DNA of 64,000 nucleotides from Salinimicrobium sp. TH3 (GCF_026676115.1 NZ_JAPONB010000009.1:116759-180758), one strand, 5' to 3'; positions 26,386 to 34,935 are shown, numbered from the stretch's first letter. Program-made: numbers and translations. The notes: generated from the letters alone by a model not told the origin.

Positions 26386-27078
26386 ATGACAAAAAAGATC
26401 ACCATTGCGATAGACGGATTTTCATCTACAGGTAAAAGTACTGTAGCCAAACAGCTTGCAAAAGAATTAGGCTATGTATATGTTGATACCGGGGCAATGT
26501 ATCGCGCAGTCACGCTTTATGCGCTTCGGAAAAAATTCATTTCTCAAAAGGCTTTTGATTTCGCTGCTCTAATCTCCGATTTACAGTTAATAAACCTGAA
26601 GTTTATCTTCAATCCTGAAGTTGGTTATGGTGAAATGTATCTTAACGGTGAGAATGTAGAAAAAGAGATACGTCAAATGGAAGTTTCCCAATATGTAAGT
26701 AAAGTGGCTGCAGTGCCCGAAGTTCGGGAAATGCTGGTGGCTCAACAGCAGGAAATGGGAAGGGAAAAGGGAATTGTCATGGATGGCCGCGATATAGGTA
26801 CGGTCGTTTTCCCCGATGCCGAGCTCAAGATCTTTATGACAGCCAGCGCCCGGGAGCGCGCCCAGAGAAGGTTCAAAGAGCTTTCTGAAAGAGGGGAGGA
26901 GGTGACATTTGAGGAAGTCCTTGAAAATGTCGAAGAAAGAGACCTTTTAGACACCACAAGAAAAGATTCCCCGCTCGTAAAAGCATTAGACGCTAAAGAA
27001 ATTGACAATTCTCACCTTACCCTGGAAGGTCAGTTTGAGAAGATCCTCGAGTTGTACGATGAGGCAATTAGCAATTAG
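26386..27078 (+). CDS. cmk: (d)CMP kinase
   Basis: Phosphorylates CMP and dCMP in pyrimidine recycling. 230 residues; P-loop GFSSTGKST at 11-19, the DTGAMYRAVT nucleotide-binding motif and MDGRDIGTVVFPDA lid-region motif are all intact. Downstream is a 629-bp repeat-rich gap and then rpsA; cmk-rpsA adjacency is widely conserved in bacteria, here with the genes separately transcribed. Confidence 0.95.
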   Translation: MTKKITIAIDGFSSTGKSTVAKQLAKELGYVYVDTGAMYRAVTLYALRKKFISQKAFDFAALISDLQLINLKFIFNPEVGYGEMYLNGENVEKEIRQMEVSQYVSKVAAVPEVREMLVAQQQEMGREKGIVMDGRDIGTVVFPDAELKIFMTASARERAQRRFKELSERGEEVTFEEVLENVEERDLLDTTRKDSPLVKALDAKEIDNSHLTLEGQFEKILELYDEAISN

Positions 27079-27133
27079 CAAATTCCAAATTACAAGCACC
27101 AAATTCCAATAGCTTAATTTGAAGATTTGAAAA

Positions 27134-27160
27134 TGACCTCTCGACTCCGCTCGAGGTGAC
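27134..27160. repeat. Palindromic repeat (CTCGACTCCGCTCGAG type)
   Basis: TGACCTCTCGACTCCGCTCG followed by AGGTGAC: an imperfect hairpin of the kind found many times in flavobacterial intergenic DNA. Different from the array that follows. Confidence 0.5.
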
Positions 27161-27255
27161 AATTGAAAAGGTGTTGATTCGGTTATGATCACTAATCAGA
27201 AAAATATCTGAGGGAATCCATATTCTTCGGGAAATCTTATTCACTGAAATTTTAC

Positions 27256-27420
27256 TGTCCCGTAGGGACAGGATATTGGTAAAAAAAAAGATTTTGCCAC
27301 AGTATTGTCCCGTAGGGACAAAATATCGGTAGAAAAAAGCCGCCCCACCAAAATGTCCCGTAGGGACAACATATCGGTATATAACAATGCCCACCCGCAA
27401 ACAACACGTCCCGTAGGGAA
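27256..27420. repeat. Palindrome array TGTCCCGTAGGGACA x3-4
   Basis: Three perfect copies of TGTCCCGTAGGGACA (27256, 27306, 27354) and one partial copy (27407), each stem TGTCCC/GGGACA with loop GTA. In the first three copies a conserved tail ATAT(T/C)GGT follows 2-3 nt later. Unit spacing is 50, 48 and 53 bp; the DNA between is not conserved. REP-like rather than CRISPR: no cas genes and the repeat core is short. Confidence 0.85.
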
Positions 27421-27517
27421 GAAAGATTTCAGTAATGTTGTTTTAAAAAAGATTTTTCGTGATTCGTGTCAAAAGAAATCCGGTGTTGGAAAGGCCCCTG
27501 TCTACCAAATTTTATTG

Positions 27518-27552
27518 TCTCAAATCTCACGTCTAAAATCTCATATCTATTC
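27518..27552. repeat. Intergenic heptad array (TCTCAAA family), second copy
   Basis: Five 7-bp units (TCTCAAA, TCTCACG, TCTAAAA, TCTCATA, TCTATTC), matching the array at 11323-11364. Confidence 0.7.
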
Positions 27553-27553
27553 A

Positions 27554-27584
27554 TTGTTAATTGTAAAAAATAGTTGTATTTTTG
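27554..27584 (+). promoter_or_regulatory. rpsA promoter
   Basis: -33 TTG at 27554-27556, 20 bp spacer, -7 TATTTTTG at 27577-27584: a full match to the Bacteroidota consensus. Predicted start near 27591, leaving a leader of about 117 nt. Confidence 0.75.
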
Positions 27585-27588
27585 CGCT

Positions 27589-27619
27589 CCTTTTAGCAAT
27601 AGGTCGGAGGACTAAAAGG
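27589..27619 (+). promoter_or_regulatory. Hairpin at 5' end of rpsA leader
   Basis: CCTTTTAG (27589-27596) pairs with CTAAAAGG (27612-27619); the 15-nt loop contains GGTCGGAGGA. It would form at the very start of the transcript and has no U-tract, so it is not a terminator. Possible autoregulatory or stabilising structure. Confidence 0.5.
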
Positions 27620-27707
27620 GTTGAAAATCAATATTATAAACACTTCTGTAGTTCTTTTATTGCAAACATCTTCCGGAAGAATACAGGATACAAATTAATT
27701 ATCAGCA

Positions 27708-29567
27708 ATGGCTGAAGAAAACAAAAATCAAGAAGTTCAGGGTTCTGAAAACGCTGAAATTCAACCCGTAGCAGGAATGGAGACTAAGTCTCAACCTGAT
27801 GCAGAGGTGCAGCAACAAGATCCTGAGCAATTCTTAAAGGAATTCAACTGGCACAACTACGAAGAAGGAATTGATCCTATCGACGATCAAAAGCTGGAAG
27901 AATTTGAGAAGCTTGTAGCAGAAAATTTCGTTGACACTTTAAATGATGAAGTTGTTACCGGGACTGTGATCAACCTTACAGATCGTGACGCGATCATCGA
28001 CATCAATGCAAAAAGTGAAGGTGTAATCTCTCTTAACGAGTTTCGTTACAACCCAGATCTTAAAGTTGGTGATGAAGTAGAAGTATTGATCGATGTTCGT
28101 GAAGATGCTACAGGACAGTTGATCCTTTCTCACCGTAAGGCTCGTGTTATCATGGCATGGGATCGTGTGAACAAAGCGCATGATGAAAGTCTTATCGTGA
28201 ATGGATACGTGAAATGCCGTACTAAAGGTGGTATGATCGTAGATGTTTTTGGAATTGAAGCTTTCCTTCCTGGTTCACAAATTGATGTGAAGCCAATTAG
28301 GGATTACGATGCATATGTTGGGAAAACAATGGAATTCAAGGTGGTAAAGATTAACCACGAATTCAAGAACGTTGTTGTTTCTCACAAAGCACTTATCGAA
28401 GCAGATATCGAAGAGCAGAAAAAAGAAATTATTGGGCAGCTTGAAAAAGGTCAGGTACTTGAAGGTACTGTTAAGAACATCACTTCTTACGGTGTATTCG
28501 TTGACCTTGGAGGTGTTGATGGACTTGTTCACATTACCGATCTTAGCTGGTCTAGAATCAACCATCCAAATGAGATCGTTGAGCTTGATCAAAAACTGAA
28601 TGTTGTTATCCTTGACTTTGATGAGGCTAAAACAAGAATTCAGCTTGGTCTTAAACAGCTTAGCAAACACCCATGGGAAGCTCTTGACGAGAACCTGAAA
28701 ATTGGTGACAAAGTAAAAGGTAAAGTAGTTGTGATCGCAGATTACGGTGCGTTTATCGAAGTTGCCGAAGGTGTTGAAGGTCTTATCCACGTTTCTGAAA
28801 TGTCATGGAGTACTCACCTGCGCTCGGCTCAGGACTTCGTGAACGTTGGAGATGAGGTTGAAGCACAGATCCTTACTTTAGATCGTGAAGACAGAAAAAT
28901 GTCTCTTGGTATCAAGCAATTGACTCCAGACCCATGGACAGATATCACTTCTAAGTACCCTGTAGGTTCAAGACATACCGGTATCGTTCGTAACTTCACT
29001 AACTTCGGAGTATTCGTTGAATTAGAAGAAGGTATCGACGGACTTATCTATATCTCAGACCTTTCATGGACTAAGAAGATCAAGCATCCATCAGAATTTA
29101 CAAACGTAGGTGATAAACTTGAGGTTGTAGTTCTTGAGCTTGATGTTGAAGGCCGTAAATTAAGCCTTGGACATAAGCAAACTGAGTCTAACCCTTGGGA
29201 TAAATACGAAACTGAATTCGCTGTAGGTACTACGCACACAGCTGCAATTTCAGAGATCGTTGACAAAGGAGCTACAATTGACTTTAATGAAGATATCACT
29301 GCATTCGTTCCGCAACGTCACCTTGAAAAAGAAGACGGAAGCAAACTTAAGCAGGGAGAAACTGCAGAATTCCAAATCATTGAATTCAACAAAGAATTCA
29401 AGAGAGTGGTAGCATCTCACACTGCTATTCACAGGGAAGAAGAGCAACAAATTGTTAAGCAGGCTCAGAAGAAAGCTGCTGCGCAACAGTCTCAGGGGAA
29501 CACCACTATGGGTGATGTGAACTCAGAACTTCAAGCGTTGAAAGATAAAATGGAAGGGAAGAAATAA
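27708..29567 (+). CDS. rpsA: 30S ribosomal protein S1
   Basis: mRNA-binding ribosomal protein, 619 residues with six S1 OB-fold repeats starting near VVTGTVINLTDR, IVNGYVKCRTKG, VLEGTVKNITSY, KVKGKVVVIADY, RHTGIVRNFTNF and THTAAISEIVDK. A glutamine/glutamate-rich, low-complexity N-terminus precedes repeat 1. In Bacteroidota, where SD pairing is little used, S1-dependent initiation is important. Strong promoter, structured leader, strong terminator. Confidence 0.95.
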   Translation: MAEENKNQEVQGSENAEIQPVAGMETKSQPDAEVQQQDPEQFLKEFNWHNYEEGIDPIDDQKLEEFEKLVAENFVDTLNDEVVTGTVINLTDRDAIIDINAKSEGVISLNEFRYNPDLKVGDEVEVLIDVREDATGQLILSHRKARVIMAWDRVNKAHDESLIVNGYVKCRTKGGMIVDVFGIEAFLPGSQIDVKPIRDYDAYVGKTMEFKVVKINHEFKNVVVSHKALIEADIEEQKKEIIGQLEKGQVLEGTVKNITSYGVFVDLGGVDGLVHITDLSWSRINHPNEIVELDQKLNVVILDFDEAKTRIQLGLKQLSKHPWEALDENLKIGDKVKGKVVVIADYGAFIEVAEGVEGLIHVSEMSWSTHLRSAQDFVNVGDEVEAQILTLDREDRKMSLGIKQLTPDPWTDITSKYPVGSRHTGIVRNFTNFGVFVELEEGIDGLIYISDLSWTKKIKHPSEFTNVGDKLEVVVLELDVEGRKLSLGHKQTESNPWDKYETEFAVGTTHTAAISEIVDKGATIDFNEDITAFVPQRHLEKEDGSKLKQGETAEFQIIEFNKEFKRVVASHTAIHREEEQQIVKQAQKKAAAQQSQGNTTMGDVNSELQALKDKMEGKK

Positions 29568-29590
29568 TTCTCTGAAGTTTTAAAATAATT

Positions 29591-29620
29591 AAAACCTCCT
29601 TAGGCAACTAAGGAGGTTTT
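29591..29620 (+). terminator. Terminator after rpsA
   Basis: Perfect 13-bp stem (29591-29603 / 29608-29620) with a GCAA tetraloop and T-tract. Confidence 0.92.
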
Positions 29621-29728
29621 TTGTTTTTACCGGTTTTAGTTTTCCTTTCTTCAGACTCATTTTGAATTAGCCGCACCCACTTGTAAAAATGCTGAATAAA
29701 GGCTATCTTCAATACAAACTAACCAATA

Positions 29729-30724
29729 ATGAGCAAAACAATACTTTTTAAAAATCGCCCGGCTGGAAAACCTTCTACATCCGATTTTGAGTTGATCCAG
29801 GAGAAGGATCCGGTTCCCGGGGAAGGAGAAATCCTTCTTAAGGCGCATTATATTTCTGTAGATCCCTATCTCCGCGGAAGAATGCGAAATGAGGAATCAT
29901 ATATTCCACCTTTTAAGCTGAATGAACCTATGGAATCCATGGTTATTGCTGAAGTGGTAGAATCCAGGAATCAAAATTTCCAGATAGGGGAATTTGTTTC
30001 GGGTATGTTGAAGTGGCAGGAATTACAGTTATCTAAGGGTACAGGCTTGAACAGGGTGGACCGGGATATGGCACCTTTACCTGCATTTCTGGGAGTATTG
30101 GGGCTAACAGGTTTGACCGCCTTTCTCGCTTTGGATAAGATTGGAAACCTAAGACCGGGGGAAACACTTGTAGTATCGGGTGCTGCCGGGGCGGTAGGTA
30201 GTATAGCCGGTCAAATTGGTAAGATCTTTGGCTGTATGGTAGTAGGGATTGCCGGAAGCGATGAAAAGGTAAAACATATCGAGGAAAAATTCGGTTTTGA
30301 TAAAGGCCTCAATTATAACAAAGAAGAAAACATGGCAGATGCCATTAGACGTATCTGTACCGATGGGGTAGATGTCTACTTCGACAATGTGGGAGGGGAG
30401 ATCCTGGATGCTGTGTTGCAAACTATAAATAAAGACGCACGAATTATAAACTGCGGAGCCATTTCCCTTTATAACGAAACTGAGGTTCCTACCGGTCCAA
30501 GACCTGAAGGTATTCTTATCAAGAAAACAGCTTTAATGCAGGGATTCCTGGTTCGGGATCATGCCAAGGACTTCGGAAGAGCGCTGCGGCAATTAAGTAC
30601 CTGGTTGAAGGAGGAAAGCCTGGAATATGATGAAACAGTGGTAGAGGGTTTTGAAAAGCTTCCTGAAGCTTTCATTGGTCTTTTTGAAGGAAAGAACGTG
30701 GGTAAGATGATAGTGAAGGTCTAG
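29729..30724 (+). CDS. NADP-dependent oxidoreductase, zinc-free MDR
   Basis: 331 residues of the medium-chain dehydrogenase/reductase superfamily, leukotriene B4 12-hydroxydehydrogenase / CurA subgroup: NADPH-linked reduction of activated double bonds. Rossmann motif SGAAGAVGSIAGQIGK, substrate-side YISVDPYLRGRM and VDVYFDNVGG are characteristic; zinc ligands are absent. Monocistronic; downstream lies heptad-repeat DNA before the convergent macro-domain gene. Confidence 0.9.
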   Translation: MSKTILFKNRPAGKPSTSDFELIQEKDPVPGEGEILLKAHYISVDPYLRGRMRNEESYIPPFKLNEPMESMVIAEVVESRNQNFQIGEFVSGMLKWQELQLSKGTGLNRVDRDMAPLPAFLGVLGLTGLTAFLALDKIGNLRPGETLVVSGAAGAVGSIAGQIGKIFGCMVVGIAGSDEKVKHIEEKFGFDKGLNYNKEENMADAIRRICTDGVDVYFDNVGGEILDAVLQTINKDARIINCGAISLYNETEVPTGPRPEGILIKKTALMQGFLVRDHAKDFGRALRQLSTWLKEESLEYDETVVEGFEKLPEAFIGLFEGKNVGKMIVKV

Positions 30725-30734
30725 AAGGTTTCGG

Positions 30735-30831
30735 GTTCAAAGTTCAAGATTTTAAGATCAAAGGTCAAAGTCGAATGTTTAAGCTGAAAGGTTCCGAAGT
30801 CCACAAACTTGCAACCCGCAACCCGCAACTT
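30735..30831. repeat. Degenerate heptad-period DNA (GTTCAAA; GCAACCC)
   Basis: Runs of 7-bp units between convergent genes: GTTCAAA, GTTCAAG, then AGATCAA, AGGTCAA, AGTCGAA (30735-30775, one unit shortened to 6), and GCAACCC, GCAACCC, GCAACTT (30811-30831). Confidence 0.6.
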
Positions 30832-30832
30832 T

Positions 30833-31384
30833 TTAACCAGGGTAATCCTTTCCCTGTAAAGTTTGTTCGAGTATTTTTTTGTGGGTTTCCAGATCCTGAT
30901 TGCTGTAAAGCACAAAAATGATCCTTTTCACTTTCTTGAGATGGGATATTTTTTCTATGATGGTTGAAAAGGCCACTTTTGCCGCTTCTTCAACAGGATA
31001 GCCGAATATTCCTGTGGAAATTGCAGGAAAAGCAATAGAGTTCACCTCATTCTGTTCTGCAAGATCCAAAGCATTCCCGTAACATCTGGATAGTAATTCA
31101 TCTTCAGGTGTATCTTTTCCATACACAGGTCCAAGGCAGTGAATAACATGTTTATTCGGTAGATCGTGTGCGCCAGTGATCACAGCTTGCCCCGGTTTTA
31201 TAGGTCCCAATGGTCTTGCTTCTTTGGCAAGACCGGGGCCTGCAGCGCGATGTATGGCTCCGGCCACTCCGCCACCAGACTCTAGTTGGGCATTTGCCGC
31301 ATTGACCACAGCATCACAATCTGCCTGTTTAGCTATATCCCCCTGTCGCAGCTCGATACTTACTCCTGAAATCATTTTTTTCAT
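30833..31384 (-). CDS. Macro-domain protein, ADP-ribosyl hydrolase type
   Basis: 183 residues. A stand-alone macro domain of the YmdB/MacroD type: QGDI near the front, the NAANAQLESGGGVAGAIHRAAG loop, and the phosphate loop ISTGIFGYP. This type removes ADP-ribose from proteins or hydrolyses O-acetyl-ADP-ribose. No ADP-ribosyltransferase gene is nearby, so no toxin-antitoxin pairing is supported. Start could also be the ATG at 31375. Confidence 0.9.
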   Translation of the reverse strand: MKKMISGVSIELRQGDIAKQADCDAVVNAANAQLESGGGVAGAIHRAAGPGLAKEARPLGPIKPGQAVITGAHDLPNKHVIHCLGPVYGKDTPEDELLSRCYGNALDLAEQNEVNSIAFPAISTGIFGYPVEEAAKVAFSTIIEKISHLKKVKRIIFVLYSNQDLETHKKILEQTLQGKDYPG

Positions 31385-31493
31385 ACCTCTCTAAAATAAC
31401 AAATTTTTGTTGCCTTTCCTATGCCTTACTGACTTTGGTCATGCTTTCTTAATGCAACTTTATTTAATTTACACTATTTAAATTACATCTCTC

Positions 31494-32234
31494 ATGAAAA
31501 ATAAAGTAGCAATAATTACCGGGTCGGCGTCAGGAATTGGTGAAGCCACAGCGATACTCTTTGCCCGTGAAGGTGCACAGGTTGTAGTTTCAGACATTAA
31601 TTCTGAAGCCGGGGAGGAAGTGGTGAAACGCATAGTCAAAGCAGGAGGAACAGCAAGCTTCTTTAAAGCTGATGTGGCCTCGGCAGCCGAAAATAAGGCG
31701 CTTGTTGATTTCGCTGTAAAAACCTACGGCAAACTGGATATCGCTGTAAATAATGCCGGAATTGGCGGGGAAGCGAATAAGATCGTTGACATGAGCCTGG
31801 AGGGGTGGCATAGGGTAATTGATATTAATCTTCATAGCATTTTTTATGGTATGAAATACCAAATAGAAGCTATGCTTAGGAATGGACAGGGCAGTATCGT
31901 CAACATTTCCTCTATTTTAGGAAGCGTTGGATTCGAAGGATCTGCGGGTTATGTGGCTGCAAAACATGCAGCTGTTGGTATGACCCGTAATGCAGCACTG
32001 GAGTATTCTTCCCAGAAGATTAGGATCAATGCAGTAGGACCGGCATTTATAGACACTCCATTGCTGGACCAGTTGGATGATGAAATCAAGAATCAACTTA
32101 TTTCCCTGCACCCTATAGGTCGTTTGGGTCGCAGTGAAGAAGTAGCCGAATTGATCCTGTGGCTGGGAAGTGACAAATCCTCCTTTGCTACGGGAGCTTA
32201 TTACCCAATTGACGGTGGTTATTTAGCGAGATAA
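31494..32234 (+). CDS. SDR family oxidoreductase
   Basis: 246 residues, classical short-chain dehydrogenase: TGSASGIGEA cofactor loop, NNAGIGG, catalytic Ser in NISSILGS and YxxxK as YVAAKHAA, with the C-terminal GGYLAR typical of the FabG-like group. D in VVSDIN after strand 2 suggests NAD rather than NADP. Substrate unknown. Confidence 0.92.
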   Translation: MKNKVAIITGSASGIGEATAILFAREGAQVVVSDINSEAGEEVVKRIVKAGGTASFFKADVASAAENKALVDFAVKTYGKLDIAVNNAGIGGEANKIVDMSLEGWHRVIDINLHSIFYGMKYQIEAMLRNGQGSIVNISSILGSVGFEGSAGYVAAKHAAVGMTRNAALEYSSQKIRINAVGPAFIDTPLLDQLDDEIKNQLISLHPIGRLGRSEEVAELILWLGSDKSSFATGAYYPIDGGYLAR

Positions 32235-32288
32235 ATTGAAGTACGACAGAAGAAGTACGACTTTAGAAATACAAAGTTGGAGGTTGCC

Positions 32289-32307
32289 ATTCCGACGAAG
32301 GAGGAAT
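32289..32307. repeat. Palindromic repeat (ATTCCGACGAAGGAGGAAT)
   Basis: ATTCC / GGAAT inverted repeat with a GA-rich centre; I recognise near-identical short elements as common in flavobacterial intergenic DNA. Third palindrome type in this window. Confidence 0.5.
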
Positions 32308-32324
32308 CTCTGGTGAATATTAAT

Positions 32325-32361
32325 AAAAAAGAGCCTTTTCTGGAGGAAAAAGCTCTTTTTT
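32325..32361. terminator. Bidirectional terminator SDR / rhlE
   Basis: 16-bp stem with one mismatch (arms 32325-32340, 32346-32361), loop TGGAG, A- and T-tracts at the ends, between convergent genes. Confidence 0.8.
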
Positions 32362-32455
32362 ATTCTAGGAGGGTAAATACCCCGAGGCTTGCCTCGTTAG
32401 TAAATGTTCTAAAGTATAGAAACGTGTTTCTTTAAATTTATAACTGCCCACTGAC

Positions 32456-33652
32456 TTATCGTCTCCTTCTGTTTCTATTATTTTTGTTGCGGTTTTGGGT
32501 TGCCGGGGCAGGTTCTGCATTGAGGTCCATAGGGTAAGGATGTCCATCGATTACCGGGATCTTTATTGCAGCCAGTTTTTCAATATCCTTTAGCTCCTTG
32601 CGTTCTTCTGCTGCGCAAAAAGAGATGGCAATTCCTTCGTTTCCTGCACGACCGGTTCGGCCAATCCTGTGTACGTAAGTTTCAGGAACATTAGGTAGGT
32701 CAAAATTGAAAACATGTCCCAGCTCATCAATATCGATTCCGCGGGCGGCAATATCGGTGGCTACGAGCACACTCAGATTCCCGTTTTTAAAGTTCTTTAG
32801 TGCATTCTGCCTGGCATTCTGACTTTTATTTCCGTGGATAGCTGCCGAACTTATCTTTGCTTTATCAAGGAATCTCGCCACTTTATCGGCCCCGTGTTTG
32901 GTGCGGGTGAAAACAAGAGCATTTTCAATACCGTTGCTTTCTAAAAGGTGGAGCAGTAGCTTTCGTTTATCGGGTTTGTTCGTAAAATATACCCGTTGCT
33001 GGATCTTGTCTACCGTAGATGAAGGAGGAGTAACTTCCACTTTTACTGGATTTTTAAGCATCATCTTGGCAAGATTCTGAATTTCCTCGGGCATGGTAGC
33101 CGAAAAGAAAAGAGTCTGCCTTTTTTCAGGAAGGCTCTTAATAACCTTTTTTACATCATGTATAAAACCCATGTCCAGCATCCTGTCAGCTTCATCGAGT
33201 ACAAAGAATTCAAGAGACTTCAGGTTTATAAAACCCTGGTTCATTAGGTCAAGTAAACGGCCCGGGGTGGCGACAAGAATATCAACACCACGTTTCAATT
33301 TCTGGACCTGCGTATGCTGGGAAACACCGCCGAAAATAACCGAATGGCTTAACCTGGTATGTTTTCCATAAGCTGCAAGGCTTTCATCTATTTGTATGGC
33401 CAGTTCCCTGGTAGGAGTAAGGATCAACGCCTTAATACCTTTGTTGGAAAACTTTTTCTCATTTAATAATTGCAGGATTGGCAGGCCAAATGCGGCTGTT
33501 TTTCCTGTTCCGGTTTGAGCTACTCCTAAAAGATCTTTACCTGAAAGTACTACAGGTATTGCTTGTTTTTGTATTGGGGTGGGAGATGAATATCCCTGGG
33601 TGTCGAGCGCCTTTAATAAGGCCTCATCCAATTCTAATTTTCTAAAAGACAT
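32456..33652 (-). CDS. rhlE: DEAD-box RNA helicase, RhlE-like
   Basis: 398 residues. Q motif ([11 protein letters not shown]), motif [13 protein letters not shown] box [16 protein letters not shown], and HRIGRTGR motif VI are intact. The C-terminus ends in an Asn/Arg-rich tail ([12 protein letters not shown]) for RNA binding. RhlE-type helicases remodel ribosome precursors and aid growth in the cold. The putative promoter leaves a leader of about 105 nt. Confidence 0.9.
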   Translation of the reverse strand: MSFRKLELDEALLKALDTQGYSSPTPIQKQAIPVVLSGKDLLGVAQTGTGKTAAFGLPILQLLNEKKFSNKGIKALILTPTRELAIQIDESLAAYGKHTRLSHSVIFGGVSQHTQVQKLKRGVDILVATPGRLLDLMNQGFINLKSLEFFVLDEADRMLDMGFIHDVKKVIKSLPEKRQTLFFSATMPEEIQNLAKMMLKNPVKVEVTPPSSTVDKIQQRVYFTNKPDKRKLLLHLLESNGIENALVFTRTKHGADKVARFLDKAKISSAAIHGNKSQNARQNALKNFKNGNLSVLVATDIAARGIDIDELGHVFNFDLPNVPETYVHRIGRTGRAGNEGIAISFCAAEERKELKDIEKLAAIKIPVIDGHPYPMDLNAEPAPATQNRNKNNRNRRRR

Positions 33653-33763
33653 GAAAGTGTATTATGTGAAATGCTGGAAAAGACGTTGCATTTTCTTGAA
33701 ACAGCTGCTATTTTTAATTCTGAACCGGCTTACAACCTGCCGTGTATCTCGTAAAGAAGATGG

Positions 33764-33771
33764 CAAAGATA
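33764..33771 (-). promoter_or_regulatory. -7 element TATCTTTG before rhlE
   Basis: Exact TAnnTTTG on the minus strand, 112 bp upstream of the start codon. No clear -33 TTG at the usual spacing. Confidence 0.4.
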
Positions 33772-33861
33772 AGCTTTTTATCTGCCGGTATAACATTAGA
33801 CAATAACCGCGCCGTAAATTGCCCGAATATGCCTATTGCTGTAATCCCCCAATCGGGTGAA

Positions 33862-34434
33862 CTAGATTATTTTAATTTTATGCTTTTCCAGTAACCCCAG
33901 GATATTTTCTAAAGAGAACTTTGCTTCTTTTATATCATTAACTTCAGGATCAATGCTGAAGTTTTGTGAAGTGGTGAAATCGGCTTTTTGCAGCCTGGTA
34001 TTGGAATAAAGGGCTCCACTAAGGTCGAAGTTGATAAATTCTGCTGAAGTAAGATCGGTTTCAGAAAAATCTGCCTCTATAAGCTTACAGTTTTTAAAGG
34101 AAGTATTTTTTATTTTTAATCTGGAAAAGGAAGAAAAGCTAAGGAGGCAACTTTCAAACGAAAATGACAATAAAAAAGGGTCGCAATCATTGAAATTGAG
34201 CCCCATTAATTTGCAGTCTTTGAAGCAGACATTTCTAAATGAGGTGTTTTTTATTTGGGAATTGCTTAAATCACATGCTTCAAAAACACATTCAGAAAAT
34301 GTCATTTTTGAGAGGTTGCAACCGGAAAGATCAAGGGTTCTAAAATCGCAGTTTTCGTATTCCCCCTCTGGTAGTTGATTTCCAGACAAATCTTTTGCCG
34401 AAAAATCTTCGTCCCTAAAATAAGCTGTAGACAT
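33862..34434 (-). CDS. Pentapeptide repeat protein
   Basis: 190 residues. About 20 consecutive A(D/N)LxX-type pentapeptides, e.g. CDFRT LDLSG CNLSK MTFSE CVFEA CDLSN, then SFKNCKLIEADFSETDL, predicting a right-handed quadrilateral beta-helix. Related to the McbG/Qnr fold, but the fold alone does not show gyrase protection. It is 6 bp downstream of the LptA-like gene. Confidence 0.85.
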   Translation of the reverse strand: MSTAYFRDEDFSAKDLSGNQLPEGEYENCDFRTLDLSGCNLSKMTFSECVFEACDLSNSQIKNTSFRNVCFKDCKLMGLNFNDCDPFLLSFSFESCLLSFSSFSRLKIKNTSFKNCKLIEADFSETDLTSAEFINFDLSGALYSNTRLQKADFTTSQNFSIDPEVNDIKEAKFSLENILGLLEKHKIKII

Positions 34435-34440
34435 TATCTT

Positions 34441-34824
34441 TTAGCAGCCTTTACCCTTGCCGTCTTTGCAATTTTTAGATTCGGCTACTAGATATGCTAT
34501 ACTGCCACCAAGATCGATTTTAAGAGTAGTAGAACCAAGATCTGAAGCCAAGCGTTTTTTCCCGTTTAGCACCAGCTCGTTAAAGCCACTTATTGTAAAG
34601 GTTTTTGTATTCTTGTCATAAACGATTTTCTCTGCCTTTTCAATCTCTACTATAGAAGTAGTGAAATGAACATTTCCGGTAAGTTCCACAATTTGTTTGT
34701 CTTTGCGCAGCACACTTTGATCACCTGAGAAAGAGATACCTTTACTTTCAAAAGTAACAGGGGCCTCTTGTGCCATAACTCCCGTTCCTAAAACCATAAA
34801 GAAGAAAAGTACCAGAATTTTCAT
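34441..34824 (-). CDS. Exported LptA/OstA-like protein
   Basis: 127 residues from the ATG at 34824, with signal peptide MKILVLFFFMVLGTGVMAQ. The core QIVELTGNVHFTTSIVEIEKAEKIVYD matches the rhythm of OstA/LptA repeats (xLxGNVxFxxxxxxIxADxxxYD), which carry lipopolysaccharide across the periplasm. Only about two repeats fit, so this is a minimal version. It ends CKDGKGKGC, an unusual cysteine-flanked tail. Function inferred. Confidence 0.55.
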   Translation of the reverse strand: MKILVLFFFMVLGTGVMAQEAPVTFESKGISFSGDQSVLRKDKQIVELTGNVHFTTSIVEIEKAEKIVYDKNTKTFTISGFNELVLNGKKRLASDLGSTTLKIDLGGSIAYLVAESKNCKDGKGKGC

Positions 34825-34935
34825 AATCACAATTTTTTGATGCTCACAAGGTATTAATATTTTGGTAATTATTATGGAAATTTTAAGGAATTTTTGAGGT
34901 ATCTTCACTGCGTTCTTCTTAAAAATCAGGTACTA

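Noticed and set aside
27256..27420. CRISPR array
   Set aside because: Regular spacing of about 50 bp looks similar, but the repeat core is a 15-nt perfect palindrome with decay of the last unit, only four units exist and no cas gene is in the window.
30833..31384. Macro-domain protein as part of a defence or toxin-antitoxin system
   Set aside because: No ADP-ribosyltransferase or other partner gene is adjacent; neighbours are ordinary oxidoreductases.
32365..32547. Small separate gene after rhlE on the minus strand
   Set aside because: It overlaps the rhlE 3' end in another frame, and its N-terminal residues are just the shifted reading of the helicase tail.
33862..34434. Qnr-type quinolone resistance protein
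   Set aside because: Pentapeptide repeats alone do not show gyrase binding; the protein is cytosolic, short and in an envelope-gene context.
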